The notes under the pieces were generated by a model. The model worked only from the letters and a program-made list of their open reading frames with translations. It was not told the DNA's origin and ran no database searches. The position numbers and the translations under genes are program-made. From Mantis religiosa (Eukaryota > Arthropoda > Insecta > Mantodea > Mantidae), in assembly GCA_030765055.1 (NCBI GenBank), contig CM060951.1, positions 54,654,470 through 54,718,469 on the forward strand: a DNA stretch of 64,000 nucleotides. The letters are read 5' to 3'. Shown one piece after another: positions 23,821 through 34,158 of the stretch; position 1 is the stretch's first letter; every line of letters starts with the position of its first letter.

Positions 23821-24306
23821 TGTTTTGGCCTTGAAAGTCCTCTCTTTTCATTACATGACGAAAATTCAAGCTAATAACGGACACCTTAGAAACGGCTAAT
23901 GCAAAAAAGAAAATGAAAGAGATAATTTGTGGTCTTTAAAGATCGTTTACAGACACTTATTTTTAAAGTACTGTTTTCCTGTCTTTTATTGTTTACCCGT
24001 TACACAAAATTATACAAAATTCCTTCCTAATGAAGAGTACTTCTCAGGATATTCTCAGAAAAACCTAGATACACCTTTTTGTGCTGTGAATAGCTTTAAC
24101 GTATTAGATTAGATTATGTGAAGCGTTATATGAACTTCAGTGCCTCGCCTCATTTGTAAATATCCTAATCTTCGTTATTAGTCTATCTTCTTGCTTCTGA
24201 AGTAGCATAACATTTTCCTGATTGAGGCAATTTTTCCTGGTGTTGGAAAAATACATAACATATGCATCATTCTCTTATAAGTCATAGCGTCACATTCACA
24301 TATACA
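23821..24306. other. AT-rich non-coding stretch
   Basis: Nothing recognisable. Confidence 0.35.
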
Positions 24307-24469
24307 TAGGTGATCTGAAAAGTTTCCGAGCTAATAAAGATACAAGAAATATCTCCAGATTTTTTTTTTATTGTTTATATTTTAACATAGTCTCCCTATA
24401 ACTCTACACACTTCTCCCAGTGATGCTCCCATCTCTGTAACCCGTCCTCAGCGGTTTTCTCTGCAAAAT

Positions 24470-24802
24470 AATTGTTCACGAAGGTGATTGTCTCTTCATT
24501 TGACGAAAATCTCTGTCCTCCGAGCGCAATTTTCAGTTGAGATAACAAAAAGAAGTCCCTAGGGCTAGATCTTGGGGATATTCAAGCAGTTCAAACCGTA
24601 ATTCGTGGGTTTTCGCCATTGCAACCGCTGAAGTGTGAGACGGTGCGTTGTCTTTGTGCATCAGGATTTTCTTTTTCTGCAAATGTGGCCGTTTTTCCGC
24701 AATTTCTGCCTTCAGCTTGTCATATAATGATTCGTAGTGTGCTCCTGTAATGTTTTTTTCCTTTTTGAAGATAATCGATTAAAATAACTATCCCCAAAAA
24801 CA

Positions 24803-24852
<50 letters not shown>

Positions 24853-25400
24853 CCGGTTCCCCTGTTGCAGTTCACTGTTTGGACTGTATGTTTGTGTCTG
24901 GCGTATAATTGTCTCTCCAAGTTTCATCTAAAGCAATTAATCGGCGCCAAAACTCGGATTTATTGCACCTAAACTGCGCCAATAGAGCGTTGGAAATGTT
25001 CTTTCGAACATGTTTTTGGTCTAACGTGAGCAAACGTAGCACCCAACGCGCGGACAGCTTTCTCATGTCTAAATGTTGATTTAATATGTGACAAACACAT
25101 TCTTTTGACGTGTTCATAGCCTCTGCTATCTCTCTCAGTTTAATTTGGCGGTCGTCTAGCACCATTTGGTGAACTTTTGCGATGCTTTCGTCGGTAGTAG
25201 CAGTTTTTGGTCCTCTCGAATGTTCATCGCCTCCCAAGCTCTTACGGCCACGTTTAAATTCAGCTTCCTAAAATTGCACTGTGGTAAATGATGGTGCAGA
25301 GCCTCCATACACTGAATCCAACCCATCTTTGATTTGCTTAGGCGTATTGCCTTTCAAAAACAAATATTTAATGACAGCTCGACACCCAATTTTGTCCATT
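24470..25400 (-). pseudogene. Mariner transposase pseudogene
   Basis: Minus-strand translation: GPKTATTDESIAKVHQMVLD, REIAEAMNTSKECVCHILNQ (DNA-binding region), MRKLSARWVLRLLTLDQKHV and LIALDETWRDNYTPDT (first catalytic Asp). The poly-T tract then interrupts it. Past the tract, the end of the catalytic core is still seen (RDFFLLSQLKIALGGQRFSS, C-terminal of the second Asp pair). Not functional. Confidence 0.85.
24807..24848 (+). repeat. Poly-T tract inside mariner
   Basis: A pure run of about 42 T. It is poly-A on the transposase sense strand, between the first and second catalytic blocks, and not part of a known mariner. Confidence 0.9.
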
Positions 25401-25579
25401 TTTATAAAATCACTTACATCAACTAGCCCAAACGACTGTTACATAACAACTAAACGTCCAAATTGGCTGAAAATTTGGTGAGTGACTGTCAACAGATGAA
25501 CAAGGAAATGCACTAGCTTTTATTTACGAGTGCTGCCATCTTGGTGTTGAGTCGGAAACTTTTCAGACCACCCTCGTAC

Positions 25580-27150
25580 TAATGTGCACTTCATGGTTTT
25601 CTTTTCTCCTTAGCACAAAGCGATATACGGTCACATCGGGCTTATCCATCTTTGATTGATTTTCTCTAAGAGGGTAATAAGAAGCAATTTATGATTCTTA
25701 GCTCCAGTTTGCTGAAAGTGAGGATCCTTCTGGACCTTTTAAGTGAAAGTGTGTAAATATTTAGCGAAATTTAACCCTGGAAGTGTTATAATCTATGGTA
25801 GATATCTTAATCAGTCGAGGGTGTGCTCTGGGGTCTGGGGCCTTCTCTCTTTCACTCGGGCAGCTATGCTACAATTTCCTATTGCTGAACTAAGTTCAAG
25901 ATAAAAAGGAAGCGTTGTCACATCTTTTTCAATGGATGACAAATCTGGGAATTTCCTGATATTAGTTACAACACACATCATAAACATCTGCTTATTGCTG
26001 GAATCGTTCAAGACCCAGGCTGCAGAAAGTAGACGAGGTGCTGGCATTCTCTTTACACTTACGCAGATATGTGGTAGTTGTTCAGTCATAGTTGTTTCCT
26101 TTGGGGTAAGTGAAGCTGGAAGAAACTATTGTGTGAGGTGCATTGTACTGTCATGGCCTAAAAGCAGCGCACGGGTTAAGGGACCCATTTCCAATCCATA
26201 CATCCGTTCATTCATATATTCATTCAACTAACCACTCACTCATCCACCCTTACCACCTATTCATCCATCCGAGGACTGTTCCCTAGTAGCGAGATAAAGA
26301 GAAGATGATAAAAATAAGCAGAGACCAGTGAAGAGAAGTCTATCACAGAATTTCAAGAATGAAATCTCCAGCACACAGTATTTAATTTGTGGCGATATAT
26401 GTTCATCTAAAGTACATGGTGAAAGTGCATGAAATAGGGGAACTACAGTACCTCTTATTTTGAATCCGCATTAATATTTACACTTTTAAATCTTTCGAAA
26501 CGAAATATAACGTTTTAAGAGAATAGTTTGAAGAATACATTTATTATTTAATGGTTTCATAATTATCTGAGTTCCATAAAATTGGCAACACTGTTCTTCC
26601 TTTCACTTGAAACATCTCCGTTCTTCAGAATGGATGAGTTGATCATCGAGGACTATAACCTGAAGCCTATGTTCTTAGTAATTGCAACTTCTCATCTCCT
26701 TCAGTTAGAAGTTACCTCCTTGACCTTCCGCGTCGACACCTAGGGGCTCATTGATGGAAGGGGGGGGGGGATAGCAGTAATGAACTTGGAATGGAGTCTT
26801 CCCTAACAATACGCACTAATGACATTACATCAGAAACGTGTTTCGAAAAAGTAATGCGAGGTTTCCTTTACTCTCCCTGCTTACATTTCACTCACTAGTC
26901 TCTTTCAAATGACATCTACAGAGGTTAGTAAAATGAAAAGATCTGTAATGAAGCCTAGGACTTAAACAACAATTTCCTTTCACAAACCGAAATAAGCCCC
27001 ATAAATGATAGTAGTCTAAAATTTCACGGTGTATTTCTTTGTCCCTCGGTGTTAAAAATAAAACAGAACCTCCACTTTGCTCCTGAAGTTGTTTACACTC
27101 CTTTCTAAATTTTAGAATAAAATTTTCTTATTTTCCACAATAGTCTGCTG
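25580..27150. other. Non-coding stretch
   Basis: No gene or repeat recognised. There is a G10 run at 26760-26769. Confidence 0.35.
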
Positions 27151-27154
27151 GCCG

Positions 27155-27420
27155 TGCTTGTGACGTAGGTGATAGCGTGTCTGGCTCATGCAGGAAAAAG
27201 TTATTTTATTCAAATTATATCTTTTTTACAAGAGATAACTACTTCGAAGCTCGTCAGGGTGAGTTATTTGGATAAGGCTTCTTCAGAGGTTTTCCGTTAT
27301 CCTGAAATATGAATTTCGGGTAACTCTAAACTCTCTGGACCCTGGGCTCATTTGAGTATCATTTCACCCATTTCAATGATCGCCCGGTATGACAACGTTG
27401 GAGGACGTGAATTGCAAATG
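27155..27420 (+). repeat. SINE family A copy, with insertion in the head
   Basis: Plus-strand, diverged. The head (GTAGGTGATAGCGTGTCTGG) and body (GTCAGGGTGAGTTATTTGG, GTATGACAACGTTGGAGGAC) are separated by about 50 bp of AT-rich sequence, where other copies have the B box. Confidence 0.75.
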
Positions 27421-28255
27421 TTATATATCTATATCCCGCTGCCCATTTGTTGCCTGCTTAAGTAGGATATTTAAGCAATGATTTACCTGGATTCCTTGTG
27501 GCATTGTTCTGTTATATTCCAACAGACGAGCCTCACTATGAACCACAAGATTTCCTTTACGAATGGCCTCTGATGTTCCTTCATTCATAATAAGTTGCAG
27601 TAGCTTGGCGCTTGTATCAAACAAATGCTTAGAAGCGAGAGCACTACCACTGTTGCACATGTAAGGAACAATAACAATCTCAAGTGACAATTTCTGTTTA
27701 TGCAAACATGACACATGTCACCAGCTTAACCCCCGTCAGACATCCCCGAGCCCCGCAAACACACAGAGCTTGGTCCCATACGGTAGTAATAATAAAGTGT
27801 CAGTGGTAGTGGTATCAATAGTGTAGAGGTATTGGTGCTGTTAGTAGTGGTAATAGTGTAATGATAGTAGTACGGTATGCGCCAAAATATACAGTACTCA
27901 TTTTCGCGTAGTGCGCACGCACACGCCTGCGCGTCTGCTGAGATTTAACTTGGCCCCTGGTTTGTAGAAAGAGAAAGAAATACGTACTCACCATCTCTTT
28001 CTAACCCTCCCCTCTTTTATGGCCAGCCAGGCAGGGTAGACACATCAGTGGGGCATGATCCTTCCTCGTCCTCCAAATTTGGTTCCTGTTCCCCTTCTTC
28101 ACTGTCAGAAAAGGCCGCTGCCTTTGACGAACCCTTATAATCATTTTACAACACAGGCCCTCCTTCTCCCAGACCTTTCTGCAAGGTTACCACCTTTCTC
28201 CATACGTCATGGGTATCGTACGAGGTTTCGTCTAAATAAATTATCTTATGTCCAT
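27421..28255. other. Non-coding stretch
   Basis: No gene recognised. It includes an imperfect GTA/GTG-rich patch at 27780-27880. A 97-codon minus-strand frame (27421-27714) is unassigned and probably random. Confidence 0.35.
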
Positions 28256-28257
28256 AA

Positions 28258-29067
28258 ATTTTAACTAACAAAGGAGTCAGACAAGGGTGTCCAATGCCAC
28301 TGACACTTTTTAACATCTATGTTAACAAAATAATCCAAAATTGGAGAAAAAAAATTGACGAAGGCATACAAGTAGCCCAAGGAATTATTTTAAGTATTTT
28401 ATTATATGCAGATGACGTAGTAATTATACAGGAAACAGAAGATGATCTACAACGTTTAATTCACCACCTTAACCAAATATGCAAAAGTTTTAATATTGAA
28501 ATATCAATAGAAAAGTAAAAAATAATGGCAAACTGGGGCAAAATACCAATAAGGTCGAAAATAGTCGTTAATGACAAAGTATTGGAACAAGTATCTTCCT
28601 TCAAATATTTAGGGTGTGAAGTCAGCAATGAGAAAGATAAAGATACGAACAAAAGATTAATGAGATTTCAAACAATTTGTGGAACAATTCACAAAACCCT
28701 AAAGAATAAAACAAGATCTGAAACAAGAATAAAACTTTATAACACCATGGCGGTACCAACGTTACTTTATGGATATGAAAACTGGGTACCTACACAAAGA
28801 ACCATCAGCAGCATACAAAGTTGCGAAATGAGATTCTTGAGAAGAACAAAAGGATGTACAAGAGAAGATAGAGTCAGAAATGAAAATATAAGAAATGAAT
28901 TACAAGTGGAAGCTATCACCCCAAGAATGGATAGGTACAGAAGAAGATGGTTTGAACATGTTGGAAGAATGGATGACACAAGACTGCCAAAAGTAGTTTT
29001 CCAATATAGTCCTAAAGGAAAGAGGGACGTAGGGAGGCCAAGGGAAAGATGGAAGGAGACACTGTGA
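28258..29067 (+). pseudogene. LINE reverse transcriptase remnant
   Basis: Starts in the fingers/palm with TNKGVRQGCPMPLTLFNIYV. The catalytic box LLYADDVVIIQ (YADD) is intact at about 28408. One TAA near 28516 separates this from a 180-codon open stretch in the same region: VSSFKYLGCEVSNEKDKDTN, CGTIHKTLKNKTRSETRIKL, VPTLLYGYENWV, MRFLRRTKGCTREDRVRNEN, RRRWFEHVGRMDDTRLPK and KRDVGRPRERW. This layout matches RTE-like or related 'endonuclease-reverse transcriptase' LINEs common in insects. The endonuclease half is absent. Confidence 0.8.
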
Positions 29068-29096
29068 AGACGGAACAGGCGAGAGCCTAATCCATA

Positions 29097-29100
29097 AAGT

Positions 29101-29132
<32 letters not shown>

Positions 29133-29224
29133 AGAAGAAGAAGAAGAAGAAGAAGAAGAAGAAGAAGAAGAAGAAGAAGAAGAAGAAGAAGAAGAAGAAG
29201 AAGAAGAAGAAGAAGAAGAAGAAG
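29097..29224 (+). repeat. (GAA)n microsatellite at LINE 3' end
   Basis: About 40 GAA units with one GAG-type interruption near the start. Confidence 0.95.
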
Positions 29225-29237
29225 ATGTCCATTATAT

Positions 29238-29560
29238 TTATCGCCAAGCTACAATTCTGCTAGATTCCATAACAACCCTTAACTTATTCAAAGTGCGGTA
29301 TTTGAAACCCAGCCCCTTTAGGAGACCGCGCAAGTTGCACTGCCCATAAGGAAAATAACAAATTTCTTGCAAATGTGCAACCAATTCGTCTAAGGTGAGC
29401 GCTATCCCTTTTGCATAGAATCTATAAATTTCTCGACGAATTAAATCGCATGAGAAATTATCTACTTTAGAGAAACGTTTCCTTTTGTTTTCACACTTGA
29501 TCGGCGTCTTTGGTATTCCTTTCGCCACAATATTTCTTACTGTACTTCTGTGAATAACGC
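29238..29560 (-). pseudogene. IS630/Tc1-like transposase N-terminal fragment
   Basis: Minus-strand open stretch of 96 codons: VDNFSCDLIRREIYRFYAKG, ALTLDELVAHLQEI, LLKGLGFKYRTLNKLRVVME and SSRIVAWR. It resembles the DNA-binding/linker portion of arthropod Tc1-like DDE_3 transposases, the group to which the 9.6-10.4 kb relic also belongs. It runs directly into the (GAA)n tract, so the LINE probably inserted into, or recombined with, this gene and removed the catalytic half. Confidence 0.6.
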
Positions 29561-29711
29561 TTGAATTTGCCTAGAAATAGTTCCCGTTATAACTTTGTTT
29601 TTTGTTTAGGCTTTTCCAGCAACATAACTCGGCCCAATTATTCACACTATTGTTATCACTTTGATTATTTTCAGTTGACTGAAAGTAATGTACTACTTCA
29701 CTTGCATTTTC

Positions 29712-30112
29712 CACTTTTATCAGGTCATGTCAAACATTTACGTTTCAGTTCTGAGTAATCACAAATATACGTACACACACGCACACATGCCAAATTCATA
29801 CAGTGCTGACGTCGCGATTTATTGTTATAATACAGGTAATAGTGTTTTATTTATTAGTATTAGAAAAACTATTTGAGCTAATAATATGGGATTTTCATGG
29901 TTATGTTAGATACATTACTCTACCTTCCACGTGGAAGGCAAAATCTGAATTTTTGTCTTAGTGCGAATAGTATTTCAGACAGATTGATTAGATTGGCACA
30001 CCTCACACACCACTTAGCGGGAATGCAATACGACAACACCGCAGAACTCCAATTGGTTGCTCACCTAGTAGCGCTCAAGGACACACACCTTCCCATTTGA
30101 AACACATAATAG
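29712..30112. repeat. Dispersed repeat R1, copy 2
   Basis: Same orientation as copy 1 (620-1012), with about 90% identity by eye in the last 170 bp, ending at the same TTGAAACACATAATAG. It differs by a small insertion around 29815-29850. Confidence 0.75.
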
Positions 30113-31044
30113 TATTTTGTTAATATTTGTGATACTAGTAGTGGTAGAGGAATAGTTGTATCGTATTGTGGTAGGTAATTGCAGTATAATAATATTGAAA
30201 TAGTAATTGTGGCATATTTTGGTGGTAGTAGTGCAGTATGATGGCGGTAGGGAAGTAATAGCAGTAACATTAACAGTAGTAAGTTTTACCACTTGCAGTA
30301 ATAGTAGTTATAGTACTGTACGGAGTGACGTAGTAGCAGTGATAGCGGAAATAGTTGTAGTGTAACAAAAGTGGCAGTCAATTGTTAGGAAATGTAGCAG
30401 AAATATTGTACAGTTCTATTCAGGAGGTATTAAATAAAAAATGCAAGACCTAAATTGTAATATATTAAATAAGCAAGGTAGAACCTAATTTAAATTCTAA
30501 GGACGCTAAAAGAAGAGCATTGACTGGCGCAAGGTAATTGAAGTCCGTCATTGATTTAAGATGAATTAGCATAAAGGAGTAAGTCAGGTTAGTGTTCTGC
30601 ATCGTGCAAATCGCTTTACTTTTATTTTATTGCCACTCCTTCGCTTCATGTACGAGGCATTTTTCTTGTAGTATCTGCCTGCAGCTTCATGTTACAACTT
30701 CCTGGATAGTTAAGCACAGTTTTATGTCCTTGTCTTGCTTGGGAAATAATGGCATCGTGCTTGCATGGGTGGAAACGGAAGGCAGAGAAGTTAAATCGTA
30801 ATATACGATTTACTAACATTAATATCTTAAATCACCGAAATATTTTTTATTCTGTGACGTCACATCTGAAACCGGAATAGAACAAGGTGCGATCTATCCA
30901 AAAGAGAAGAAAAGAACATGTGGTATAATTATAAAAATGTAATGTGTAATGTAAAAGAATAGTTTATTATAGAATGTAAATCAGCATAACTCGCGATAAT
31001 TACTTAATAAAATTATAAGATTAAGTTTAATGTTATATAGGAAG
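30113..31044. other. GTA-rich degenerate repeat then non-coding
   Basis: Positions 30115-30420 are a decayed trinucleotide zone rich in GTA, GTG and TAG. The rest holds nothing recognisable. Confidence 0.45.
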
Positions 31045-31046
31045 TA

Positions 31047-32385
31047 CGAAGGTGAGTCAGAAAGTAATGCCTCCTATTTTTTCCCCTTAAATAAGTAAGT
31101 TATGTGAAAACTTTGAATTTGGCGCAATTCCTCAAACCTTCTTCTCCAATCCCCTGCAGTAATAACTTCCTAAGTCAACAGGTGGCAGCACTGCATCCTC
31201 TTGCAAAATGGCTGACATCGACATTCGTATTAGACAGCGTTCTGTGATTGAATTTTTGACTGCGGAAGGTGAAACGCTAATTCGCATTCACGAAAAGCTA
31301 AAAAATATGTATGGTGATGCAACGGTGGATGTCAGTACTGTTAGACGATGGGTTCTTCGCTGTAACGAAGCTGAATGGCAAACATCATTGGCAGATGAAA
31401 AGTGAAGTGGCAGGCCGGTGACTGCAGTGACTCCATGCAACATTCACCGAGTCGATGACATCATTCGTGGTGATCGCCGGGTAACAACAGGTGAATTGTG
31501 TCGCACTACCTCCCTCAGTAAAGGCAGTGTGATGACGATTATTCAACAACTGGGTTACTCAAAAAGTTTGTTCACGTTGGGTACCAAGAATGTTAACCGC
31601 CCAAAACAAAGAAGCAAGGAAAACAATAGCTTCCGAACACTTGCAGCGCTTCAATTTGGAGGGAGAGGAGTTTCTGGACAAAATTGTTACTGGAGACGAA
31701 ATGTGCGTTCATTTTTTTTTAACCTGAATCAAAGAGACAGTCAATGGAATGGCATCACACAACGTCACCGAAGAAAACAAAATTCAAAACTCAGCCGCTG
31801 GCAGGGAACGTTATGGCGACAGTGTTTTGGGATGCAGAGGGTGTGCTTATGATGGAATTTTTGGAGCAGGAATGCACAATAAATTCTTTCCAATACGTCA
31901 GAACTCTCAAAAAGCTGACAGCACGTCTTCGCCGAGTTCGCCCAACAAAAACTATGGCGGATGTTCTTCTTTTGCATGATAATGCAAAACCACATACCAG
32001 CCGTTACAGTACTGCAGAAATTGAGAAATTGGGATGACAAGTCTTACCTCACCCCGCCCCATACAGCCCTGACCTGGCACCATCAGACTTCCATCTGTTC
32101 GGGCCACTGAAGGAAGCTCATCGTGGGATTCATTTTGAAGATGACGAGGCTGTGAAAACGTGCGCGCGTCAATGACTTAGGAAGCAAGACCGTGTGTTTT
32201 ACCACACTGGAATACATGCCCTAGTTAAAAGGTGGACCAAAAGTGTAAAAGGACGGAGATTATATTGAATACTGACAAATTAATCGTCAATGTGCGTAGT
32301 TTTCAAGCTATGTAAATTGGATTAAATTTTCTTGGCAATTAAAAGAGCAAAAAAATAGGAGGCATTACTTTCTGACCCACCCTCG
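31047..32385 (+). mobile_element. Mariner-family transposon, plus strand
   Basis: About 1.34 kb with inverted ends GGTGAGTCAGAAAGTAATGC and GCATTACTTTCTGACCCACC, TA at both outer edges, and CGA(A)GG/CCTCG at the tips. It is a sister copy of 22015-23347. Confidence 0.95.
31208..32245 (+). pseudogene. Mariner transposase pseudogene (copy 2)
   Basis: The ATG at 31208 begins MADIDIRIRQRSVIEFLTAE, the expected N-terminus. An in-frame TGA at 31403-31405 breaks the linker where the 22-kb copy has CGA. A frameshift follows after QQLGY (about 31558), and the catalytic half resumes in other frames: MATVFWDAEGVLMMEFLEQE, ADVLLLHDNAKPHTSRY (second Asp) and PYSPDLAPSDFHLFGPLK (third Asp). The first Asp region (TGDE equivalent) lies at about 31690 and is altered. 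Inactive. Confidence 0.9.
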
Positions 32386-32387
32386 TA

Positions 32388-32988
32388 AATGTGTATGCAC
32401 AAAAGTTGAACGATAGGCGTATGAATGAACGTGTGAATGTGTCAGAATTTAATATAATTACCCATGTAAGAGCACCCAACTGTAAAACAAATAACACAAT
32501 TCCTGATGAGCAATTGCCGCCAGTGTAACCAAAGATATTAAAGGTGACATTTTCCATTCTGGAAAATTCTGCACTAAGAATGGGATCCTACTTTGGAATC
32601 CTACAAGCATATGCCTCCCTGGCTGAGGTTTTCCCTTGGTTTATCTCTGTCCTCGTGAATAGCAAATAGGATGCAGTACCTTAAACTTAGGCCACAGTTT
32701 ACTATTTATTTCATATATACCAAAGTCGACTGCTTGTGACGCCATAAGCTCTGAGAAAGCGTGTTAAAATATCATTGGATAAATTCGTTCTGCGCGAATA
32801 AAGGGAGAATTAGCTGTGGTTATTCTCTCAGTATCACTTGCTTCATTTCGTTCGCTCAGTTCGACAACCGGAGTCAATTAAGTGTCAGCGAGAACACGAT
32901 TTTTGTAAGTAACGAAGGCAGGGGAGAAAAACTGAAATAATGGCGAGAGAATGCGAAATTCGTGTACCTATATTTAATACGTAACAGT
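32388..32988. other. Non-coding stretch
   Basis: Nothing recognisable. Confidence 0.35.
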
Positions 32989-32989
32989 A

Positions 32990-33606
32990 AAAACACTTAT
33001 CAGTTTCGTGGGAATTAGTTGTTTTTTCACACTGGCCGTGTGTAGGCTAAAGTATGGAAAGATAAAGTCAGACTGAAAAATTCCATGCCATAGCCGGGAT
33101 TTGGACCACGGATCTTCTCGTGTCCGTCCAGCCGCTCTAACCATTGCGCTACTATGGCCAACGTGCCGACATGACATTAAATTCTCCAACTGACTCCTGT
33201 TTCTCCCGGTAAACCACTTAGGAGTTCTCATAAACATATGAGACAACTACCTTAATGCCGACTTACAACATGTAAGTACTTTAAGGCCCGGGCTTTGTAG
33301 TTAACCACTATTAGGTCATTTAAATTTTTCAGTCTGACTCTATCTTGACCTAATAGTTGTTAACTATAAAGTCAGTGCCTTAAAGTACTTACACGTTGTA
33401 AGTCGCCATTAAGGTAGTTGTCTCATGCGTTTATGAGAACTCCTAAGTGGTTTACCGGGAGAAACACGAGTCAGTTGGAGAATTTAATGTCATGTCGGCA
33501 CGTTGTCCATAGTAGCTCAAGGGTTAGAGCGGCTGGACGGCAACCAGAAGATCCGCGGTTCAAATCCCGGCTATGGCATTGAATTTTTCAATCTGAATCT
33601 ATCTTT
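32990..33606. repeat. SINE B inverted pair (head-to-head, about 600 bp)
   Basis: A minus-oriented copy (32990-33315) and a plus-oriented copy (33342-33606) face each other. The arms match over about 260 bp: GTGTAGGCTAAAGTATGG on the left outer part; tRNA-like blocks; CCACTTAGGAGTTCTCATAA versus TTATGAGAACTCCTAAGTGG; and TAGTTAACCACTATTAGGTC versus its complement near the centre. The transcript of either strand would form a very long hairpin. Confidence 0.9.
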
Positions 33607-34157
33607 TCACTAACAGTTTCGGTGTAGCTTTATGCGTAATTTAACAATTTTGTTTGCTAAAATATAAATTTTTCTTACTGTTACAAATATTGTCTTAAAA
33701 CTATCTACATCTATTCTATTACTGTTAAGGTGTGTAATAAGTATCAGTATTTTTCTTCTACCTCATTTGTTTTATCTGTAAAAGTACTTAGTTCACATGA
33801 ACTCCGTTTTCGATTCGCAAATGTTTCTGAACTCATCAATAATAAACGAGTATCGCTTTTCATTGCCATCATTACTGCAAATGGATTCATGTTTTTCCAA
33901 ACAACAAACGCTTCTTTTGAAACAAATATGGCAGCGATAACATTGATAAAATAAATGAAGCCTTTGGAAATTTGACTCCACCGAACTTCATGGGATTAAA
34001 GAACAAACAATTATCTCCAAATGTGTAACTTCATGGGAGAGAGCTGAACAGGTGGAATTCCATGTACATTTAAATCTCACGGGTTTAAAATCGAAAATAA
34101 TTTAGTTAAATTTATATTATATATAAAACAGTTGTTAACAAACATGTTGAATAATTA
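33607..34157. other. AT-rich non-coding stretch
   Basis: Nothing recognisable. Confidence 0.35.
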
Positions 34158-34158
34158 T

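Larger units (their letters stand above)
24309..25576 (-). mobile_element. Mariner-family transposon, second family, minus strand
   Basis: Inverted ends AGGTGATCTGAAAAGTTTCC (left) and GGAAACTTTTCAGACCACCC (right), with TA at both outer edges. About 1.27 kb. Sequence and transposase differ from the 22.0/31.0-kb family. A 42-nt poly-T run at 24807-24848 lies inside. Confidence 0.85.
28258..29224 (+). mobile_element. 5'-truncated LINE ending in (GAA)n
   Basis: The most complete LINE in the window: about 270 codons of reverse transcriptase plus C-terminal domain, then a (GAA)n tail about 125 bp long. The same tail and C-terminal signature recur in the copies at 11.7-12.5 and 14.5-15.0 kb. Confidence 0.85.

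Noticed and set aside
27421..27714. 97-codon minus-strand frame with several Leu/Ile-rich segments
   Set aside because: No homology recognised, no splice-consistent neighbours, and it starts at the end of a SINE.
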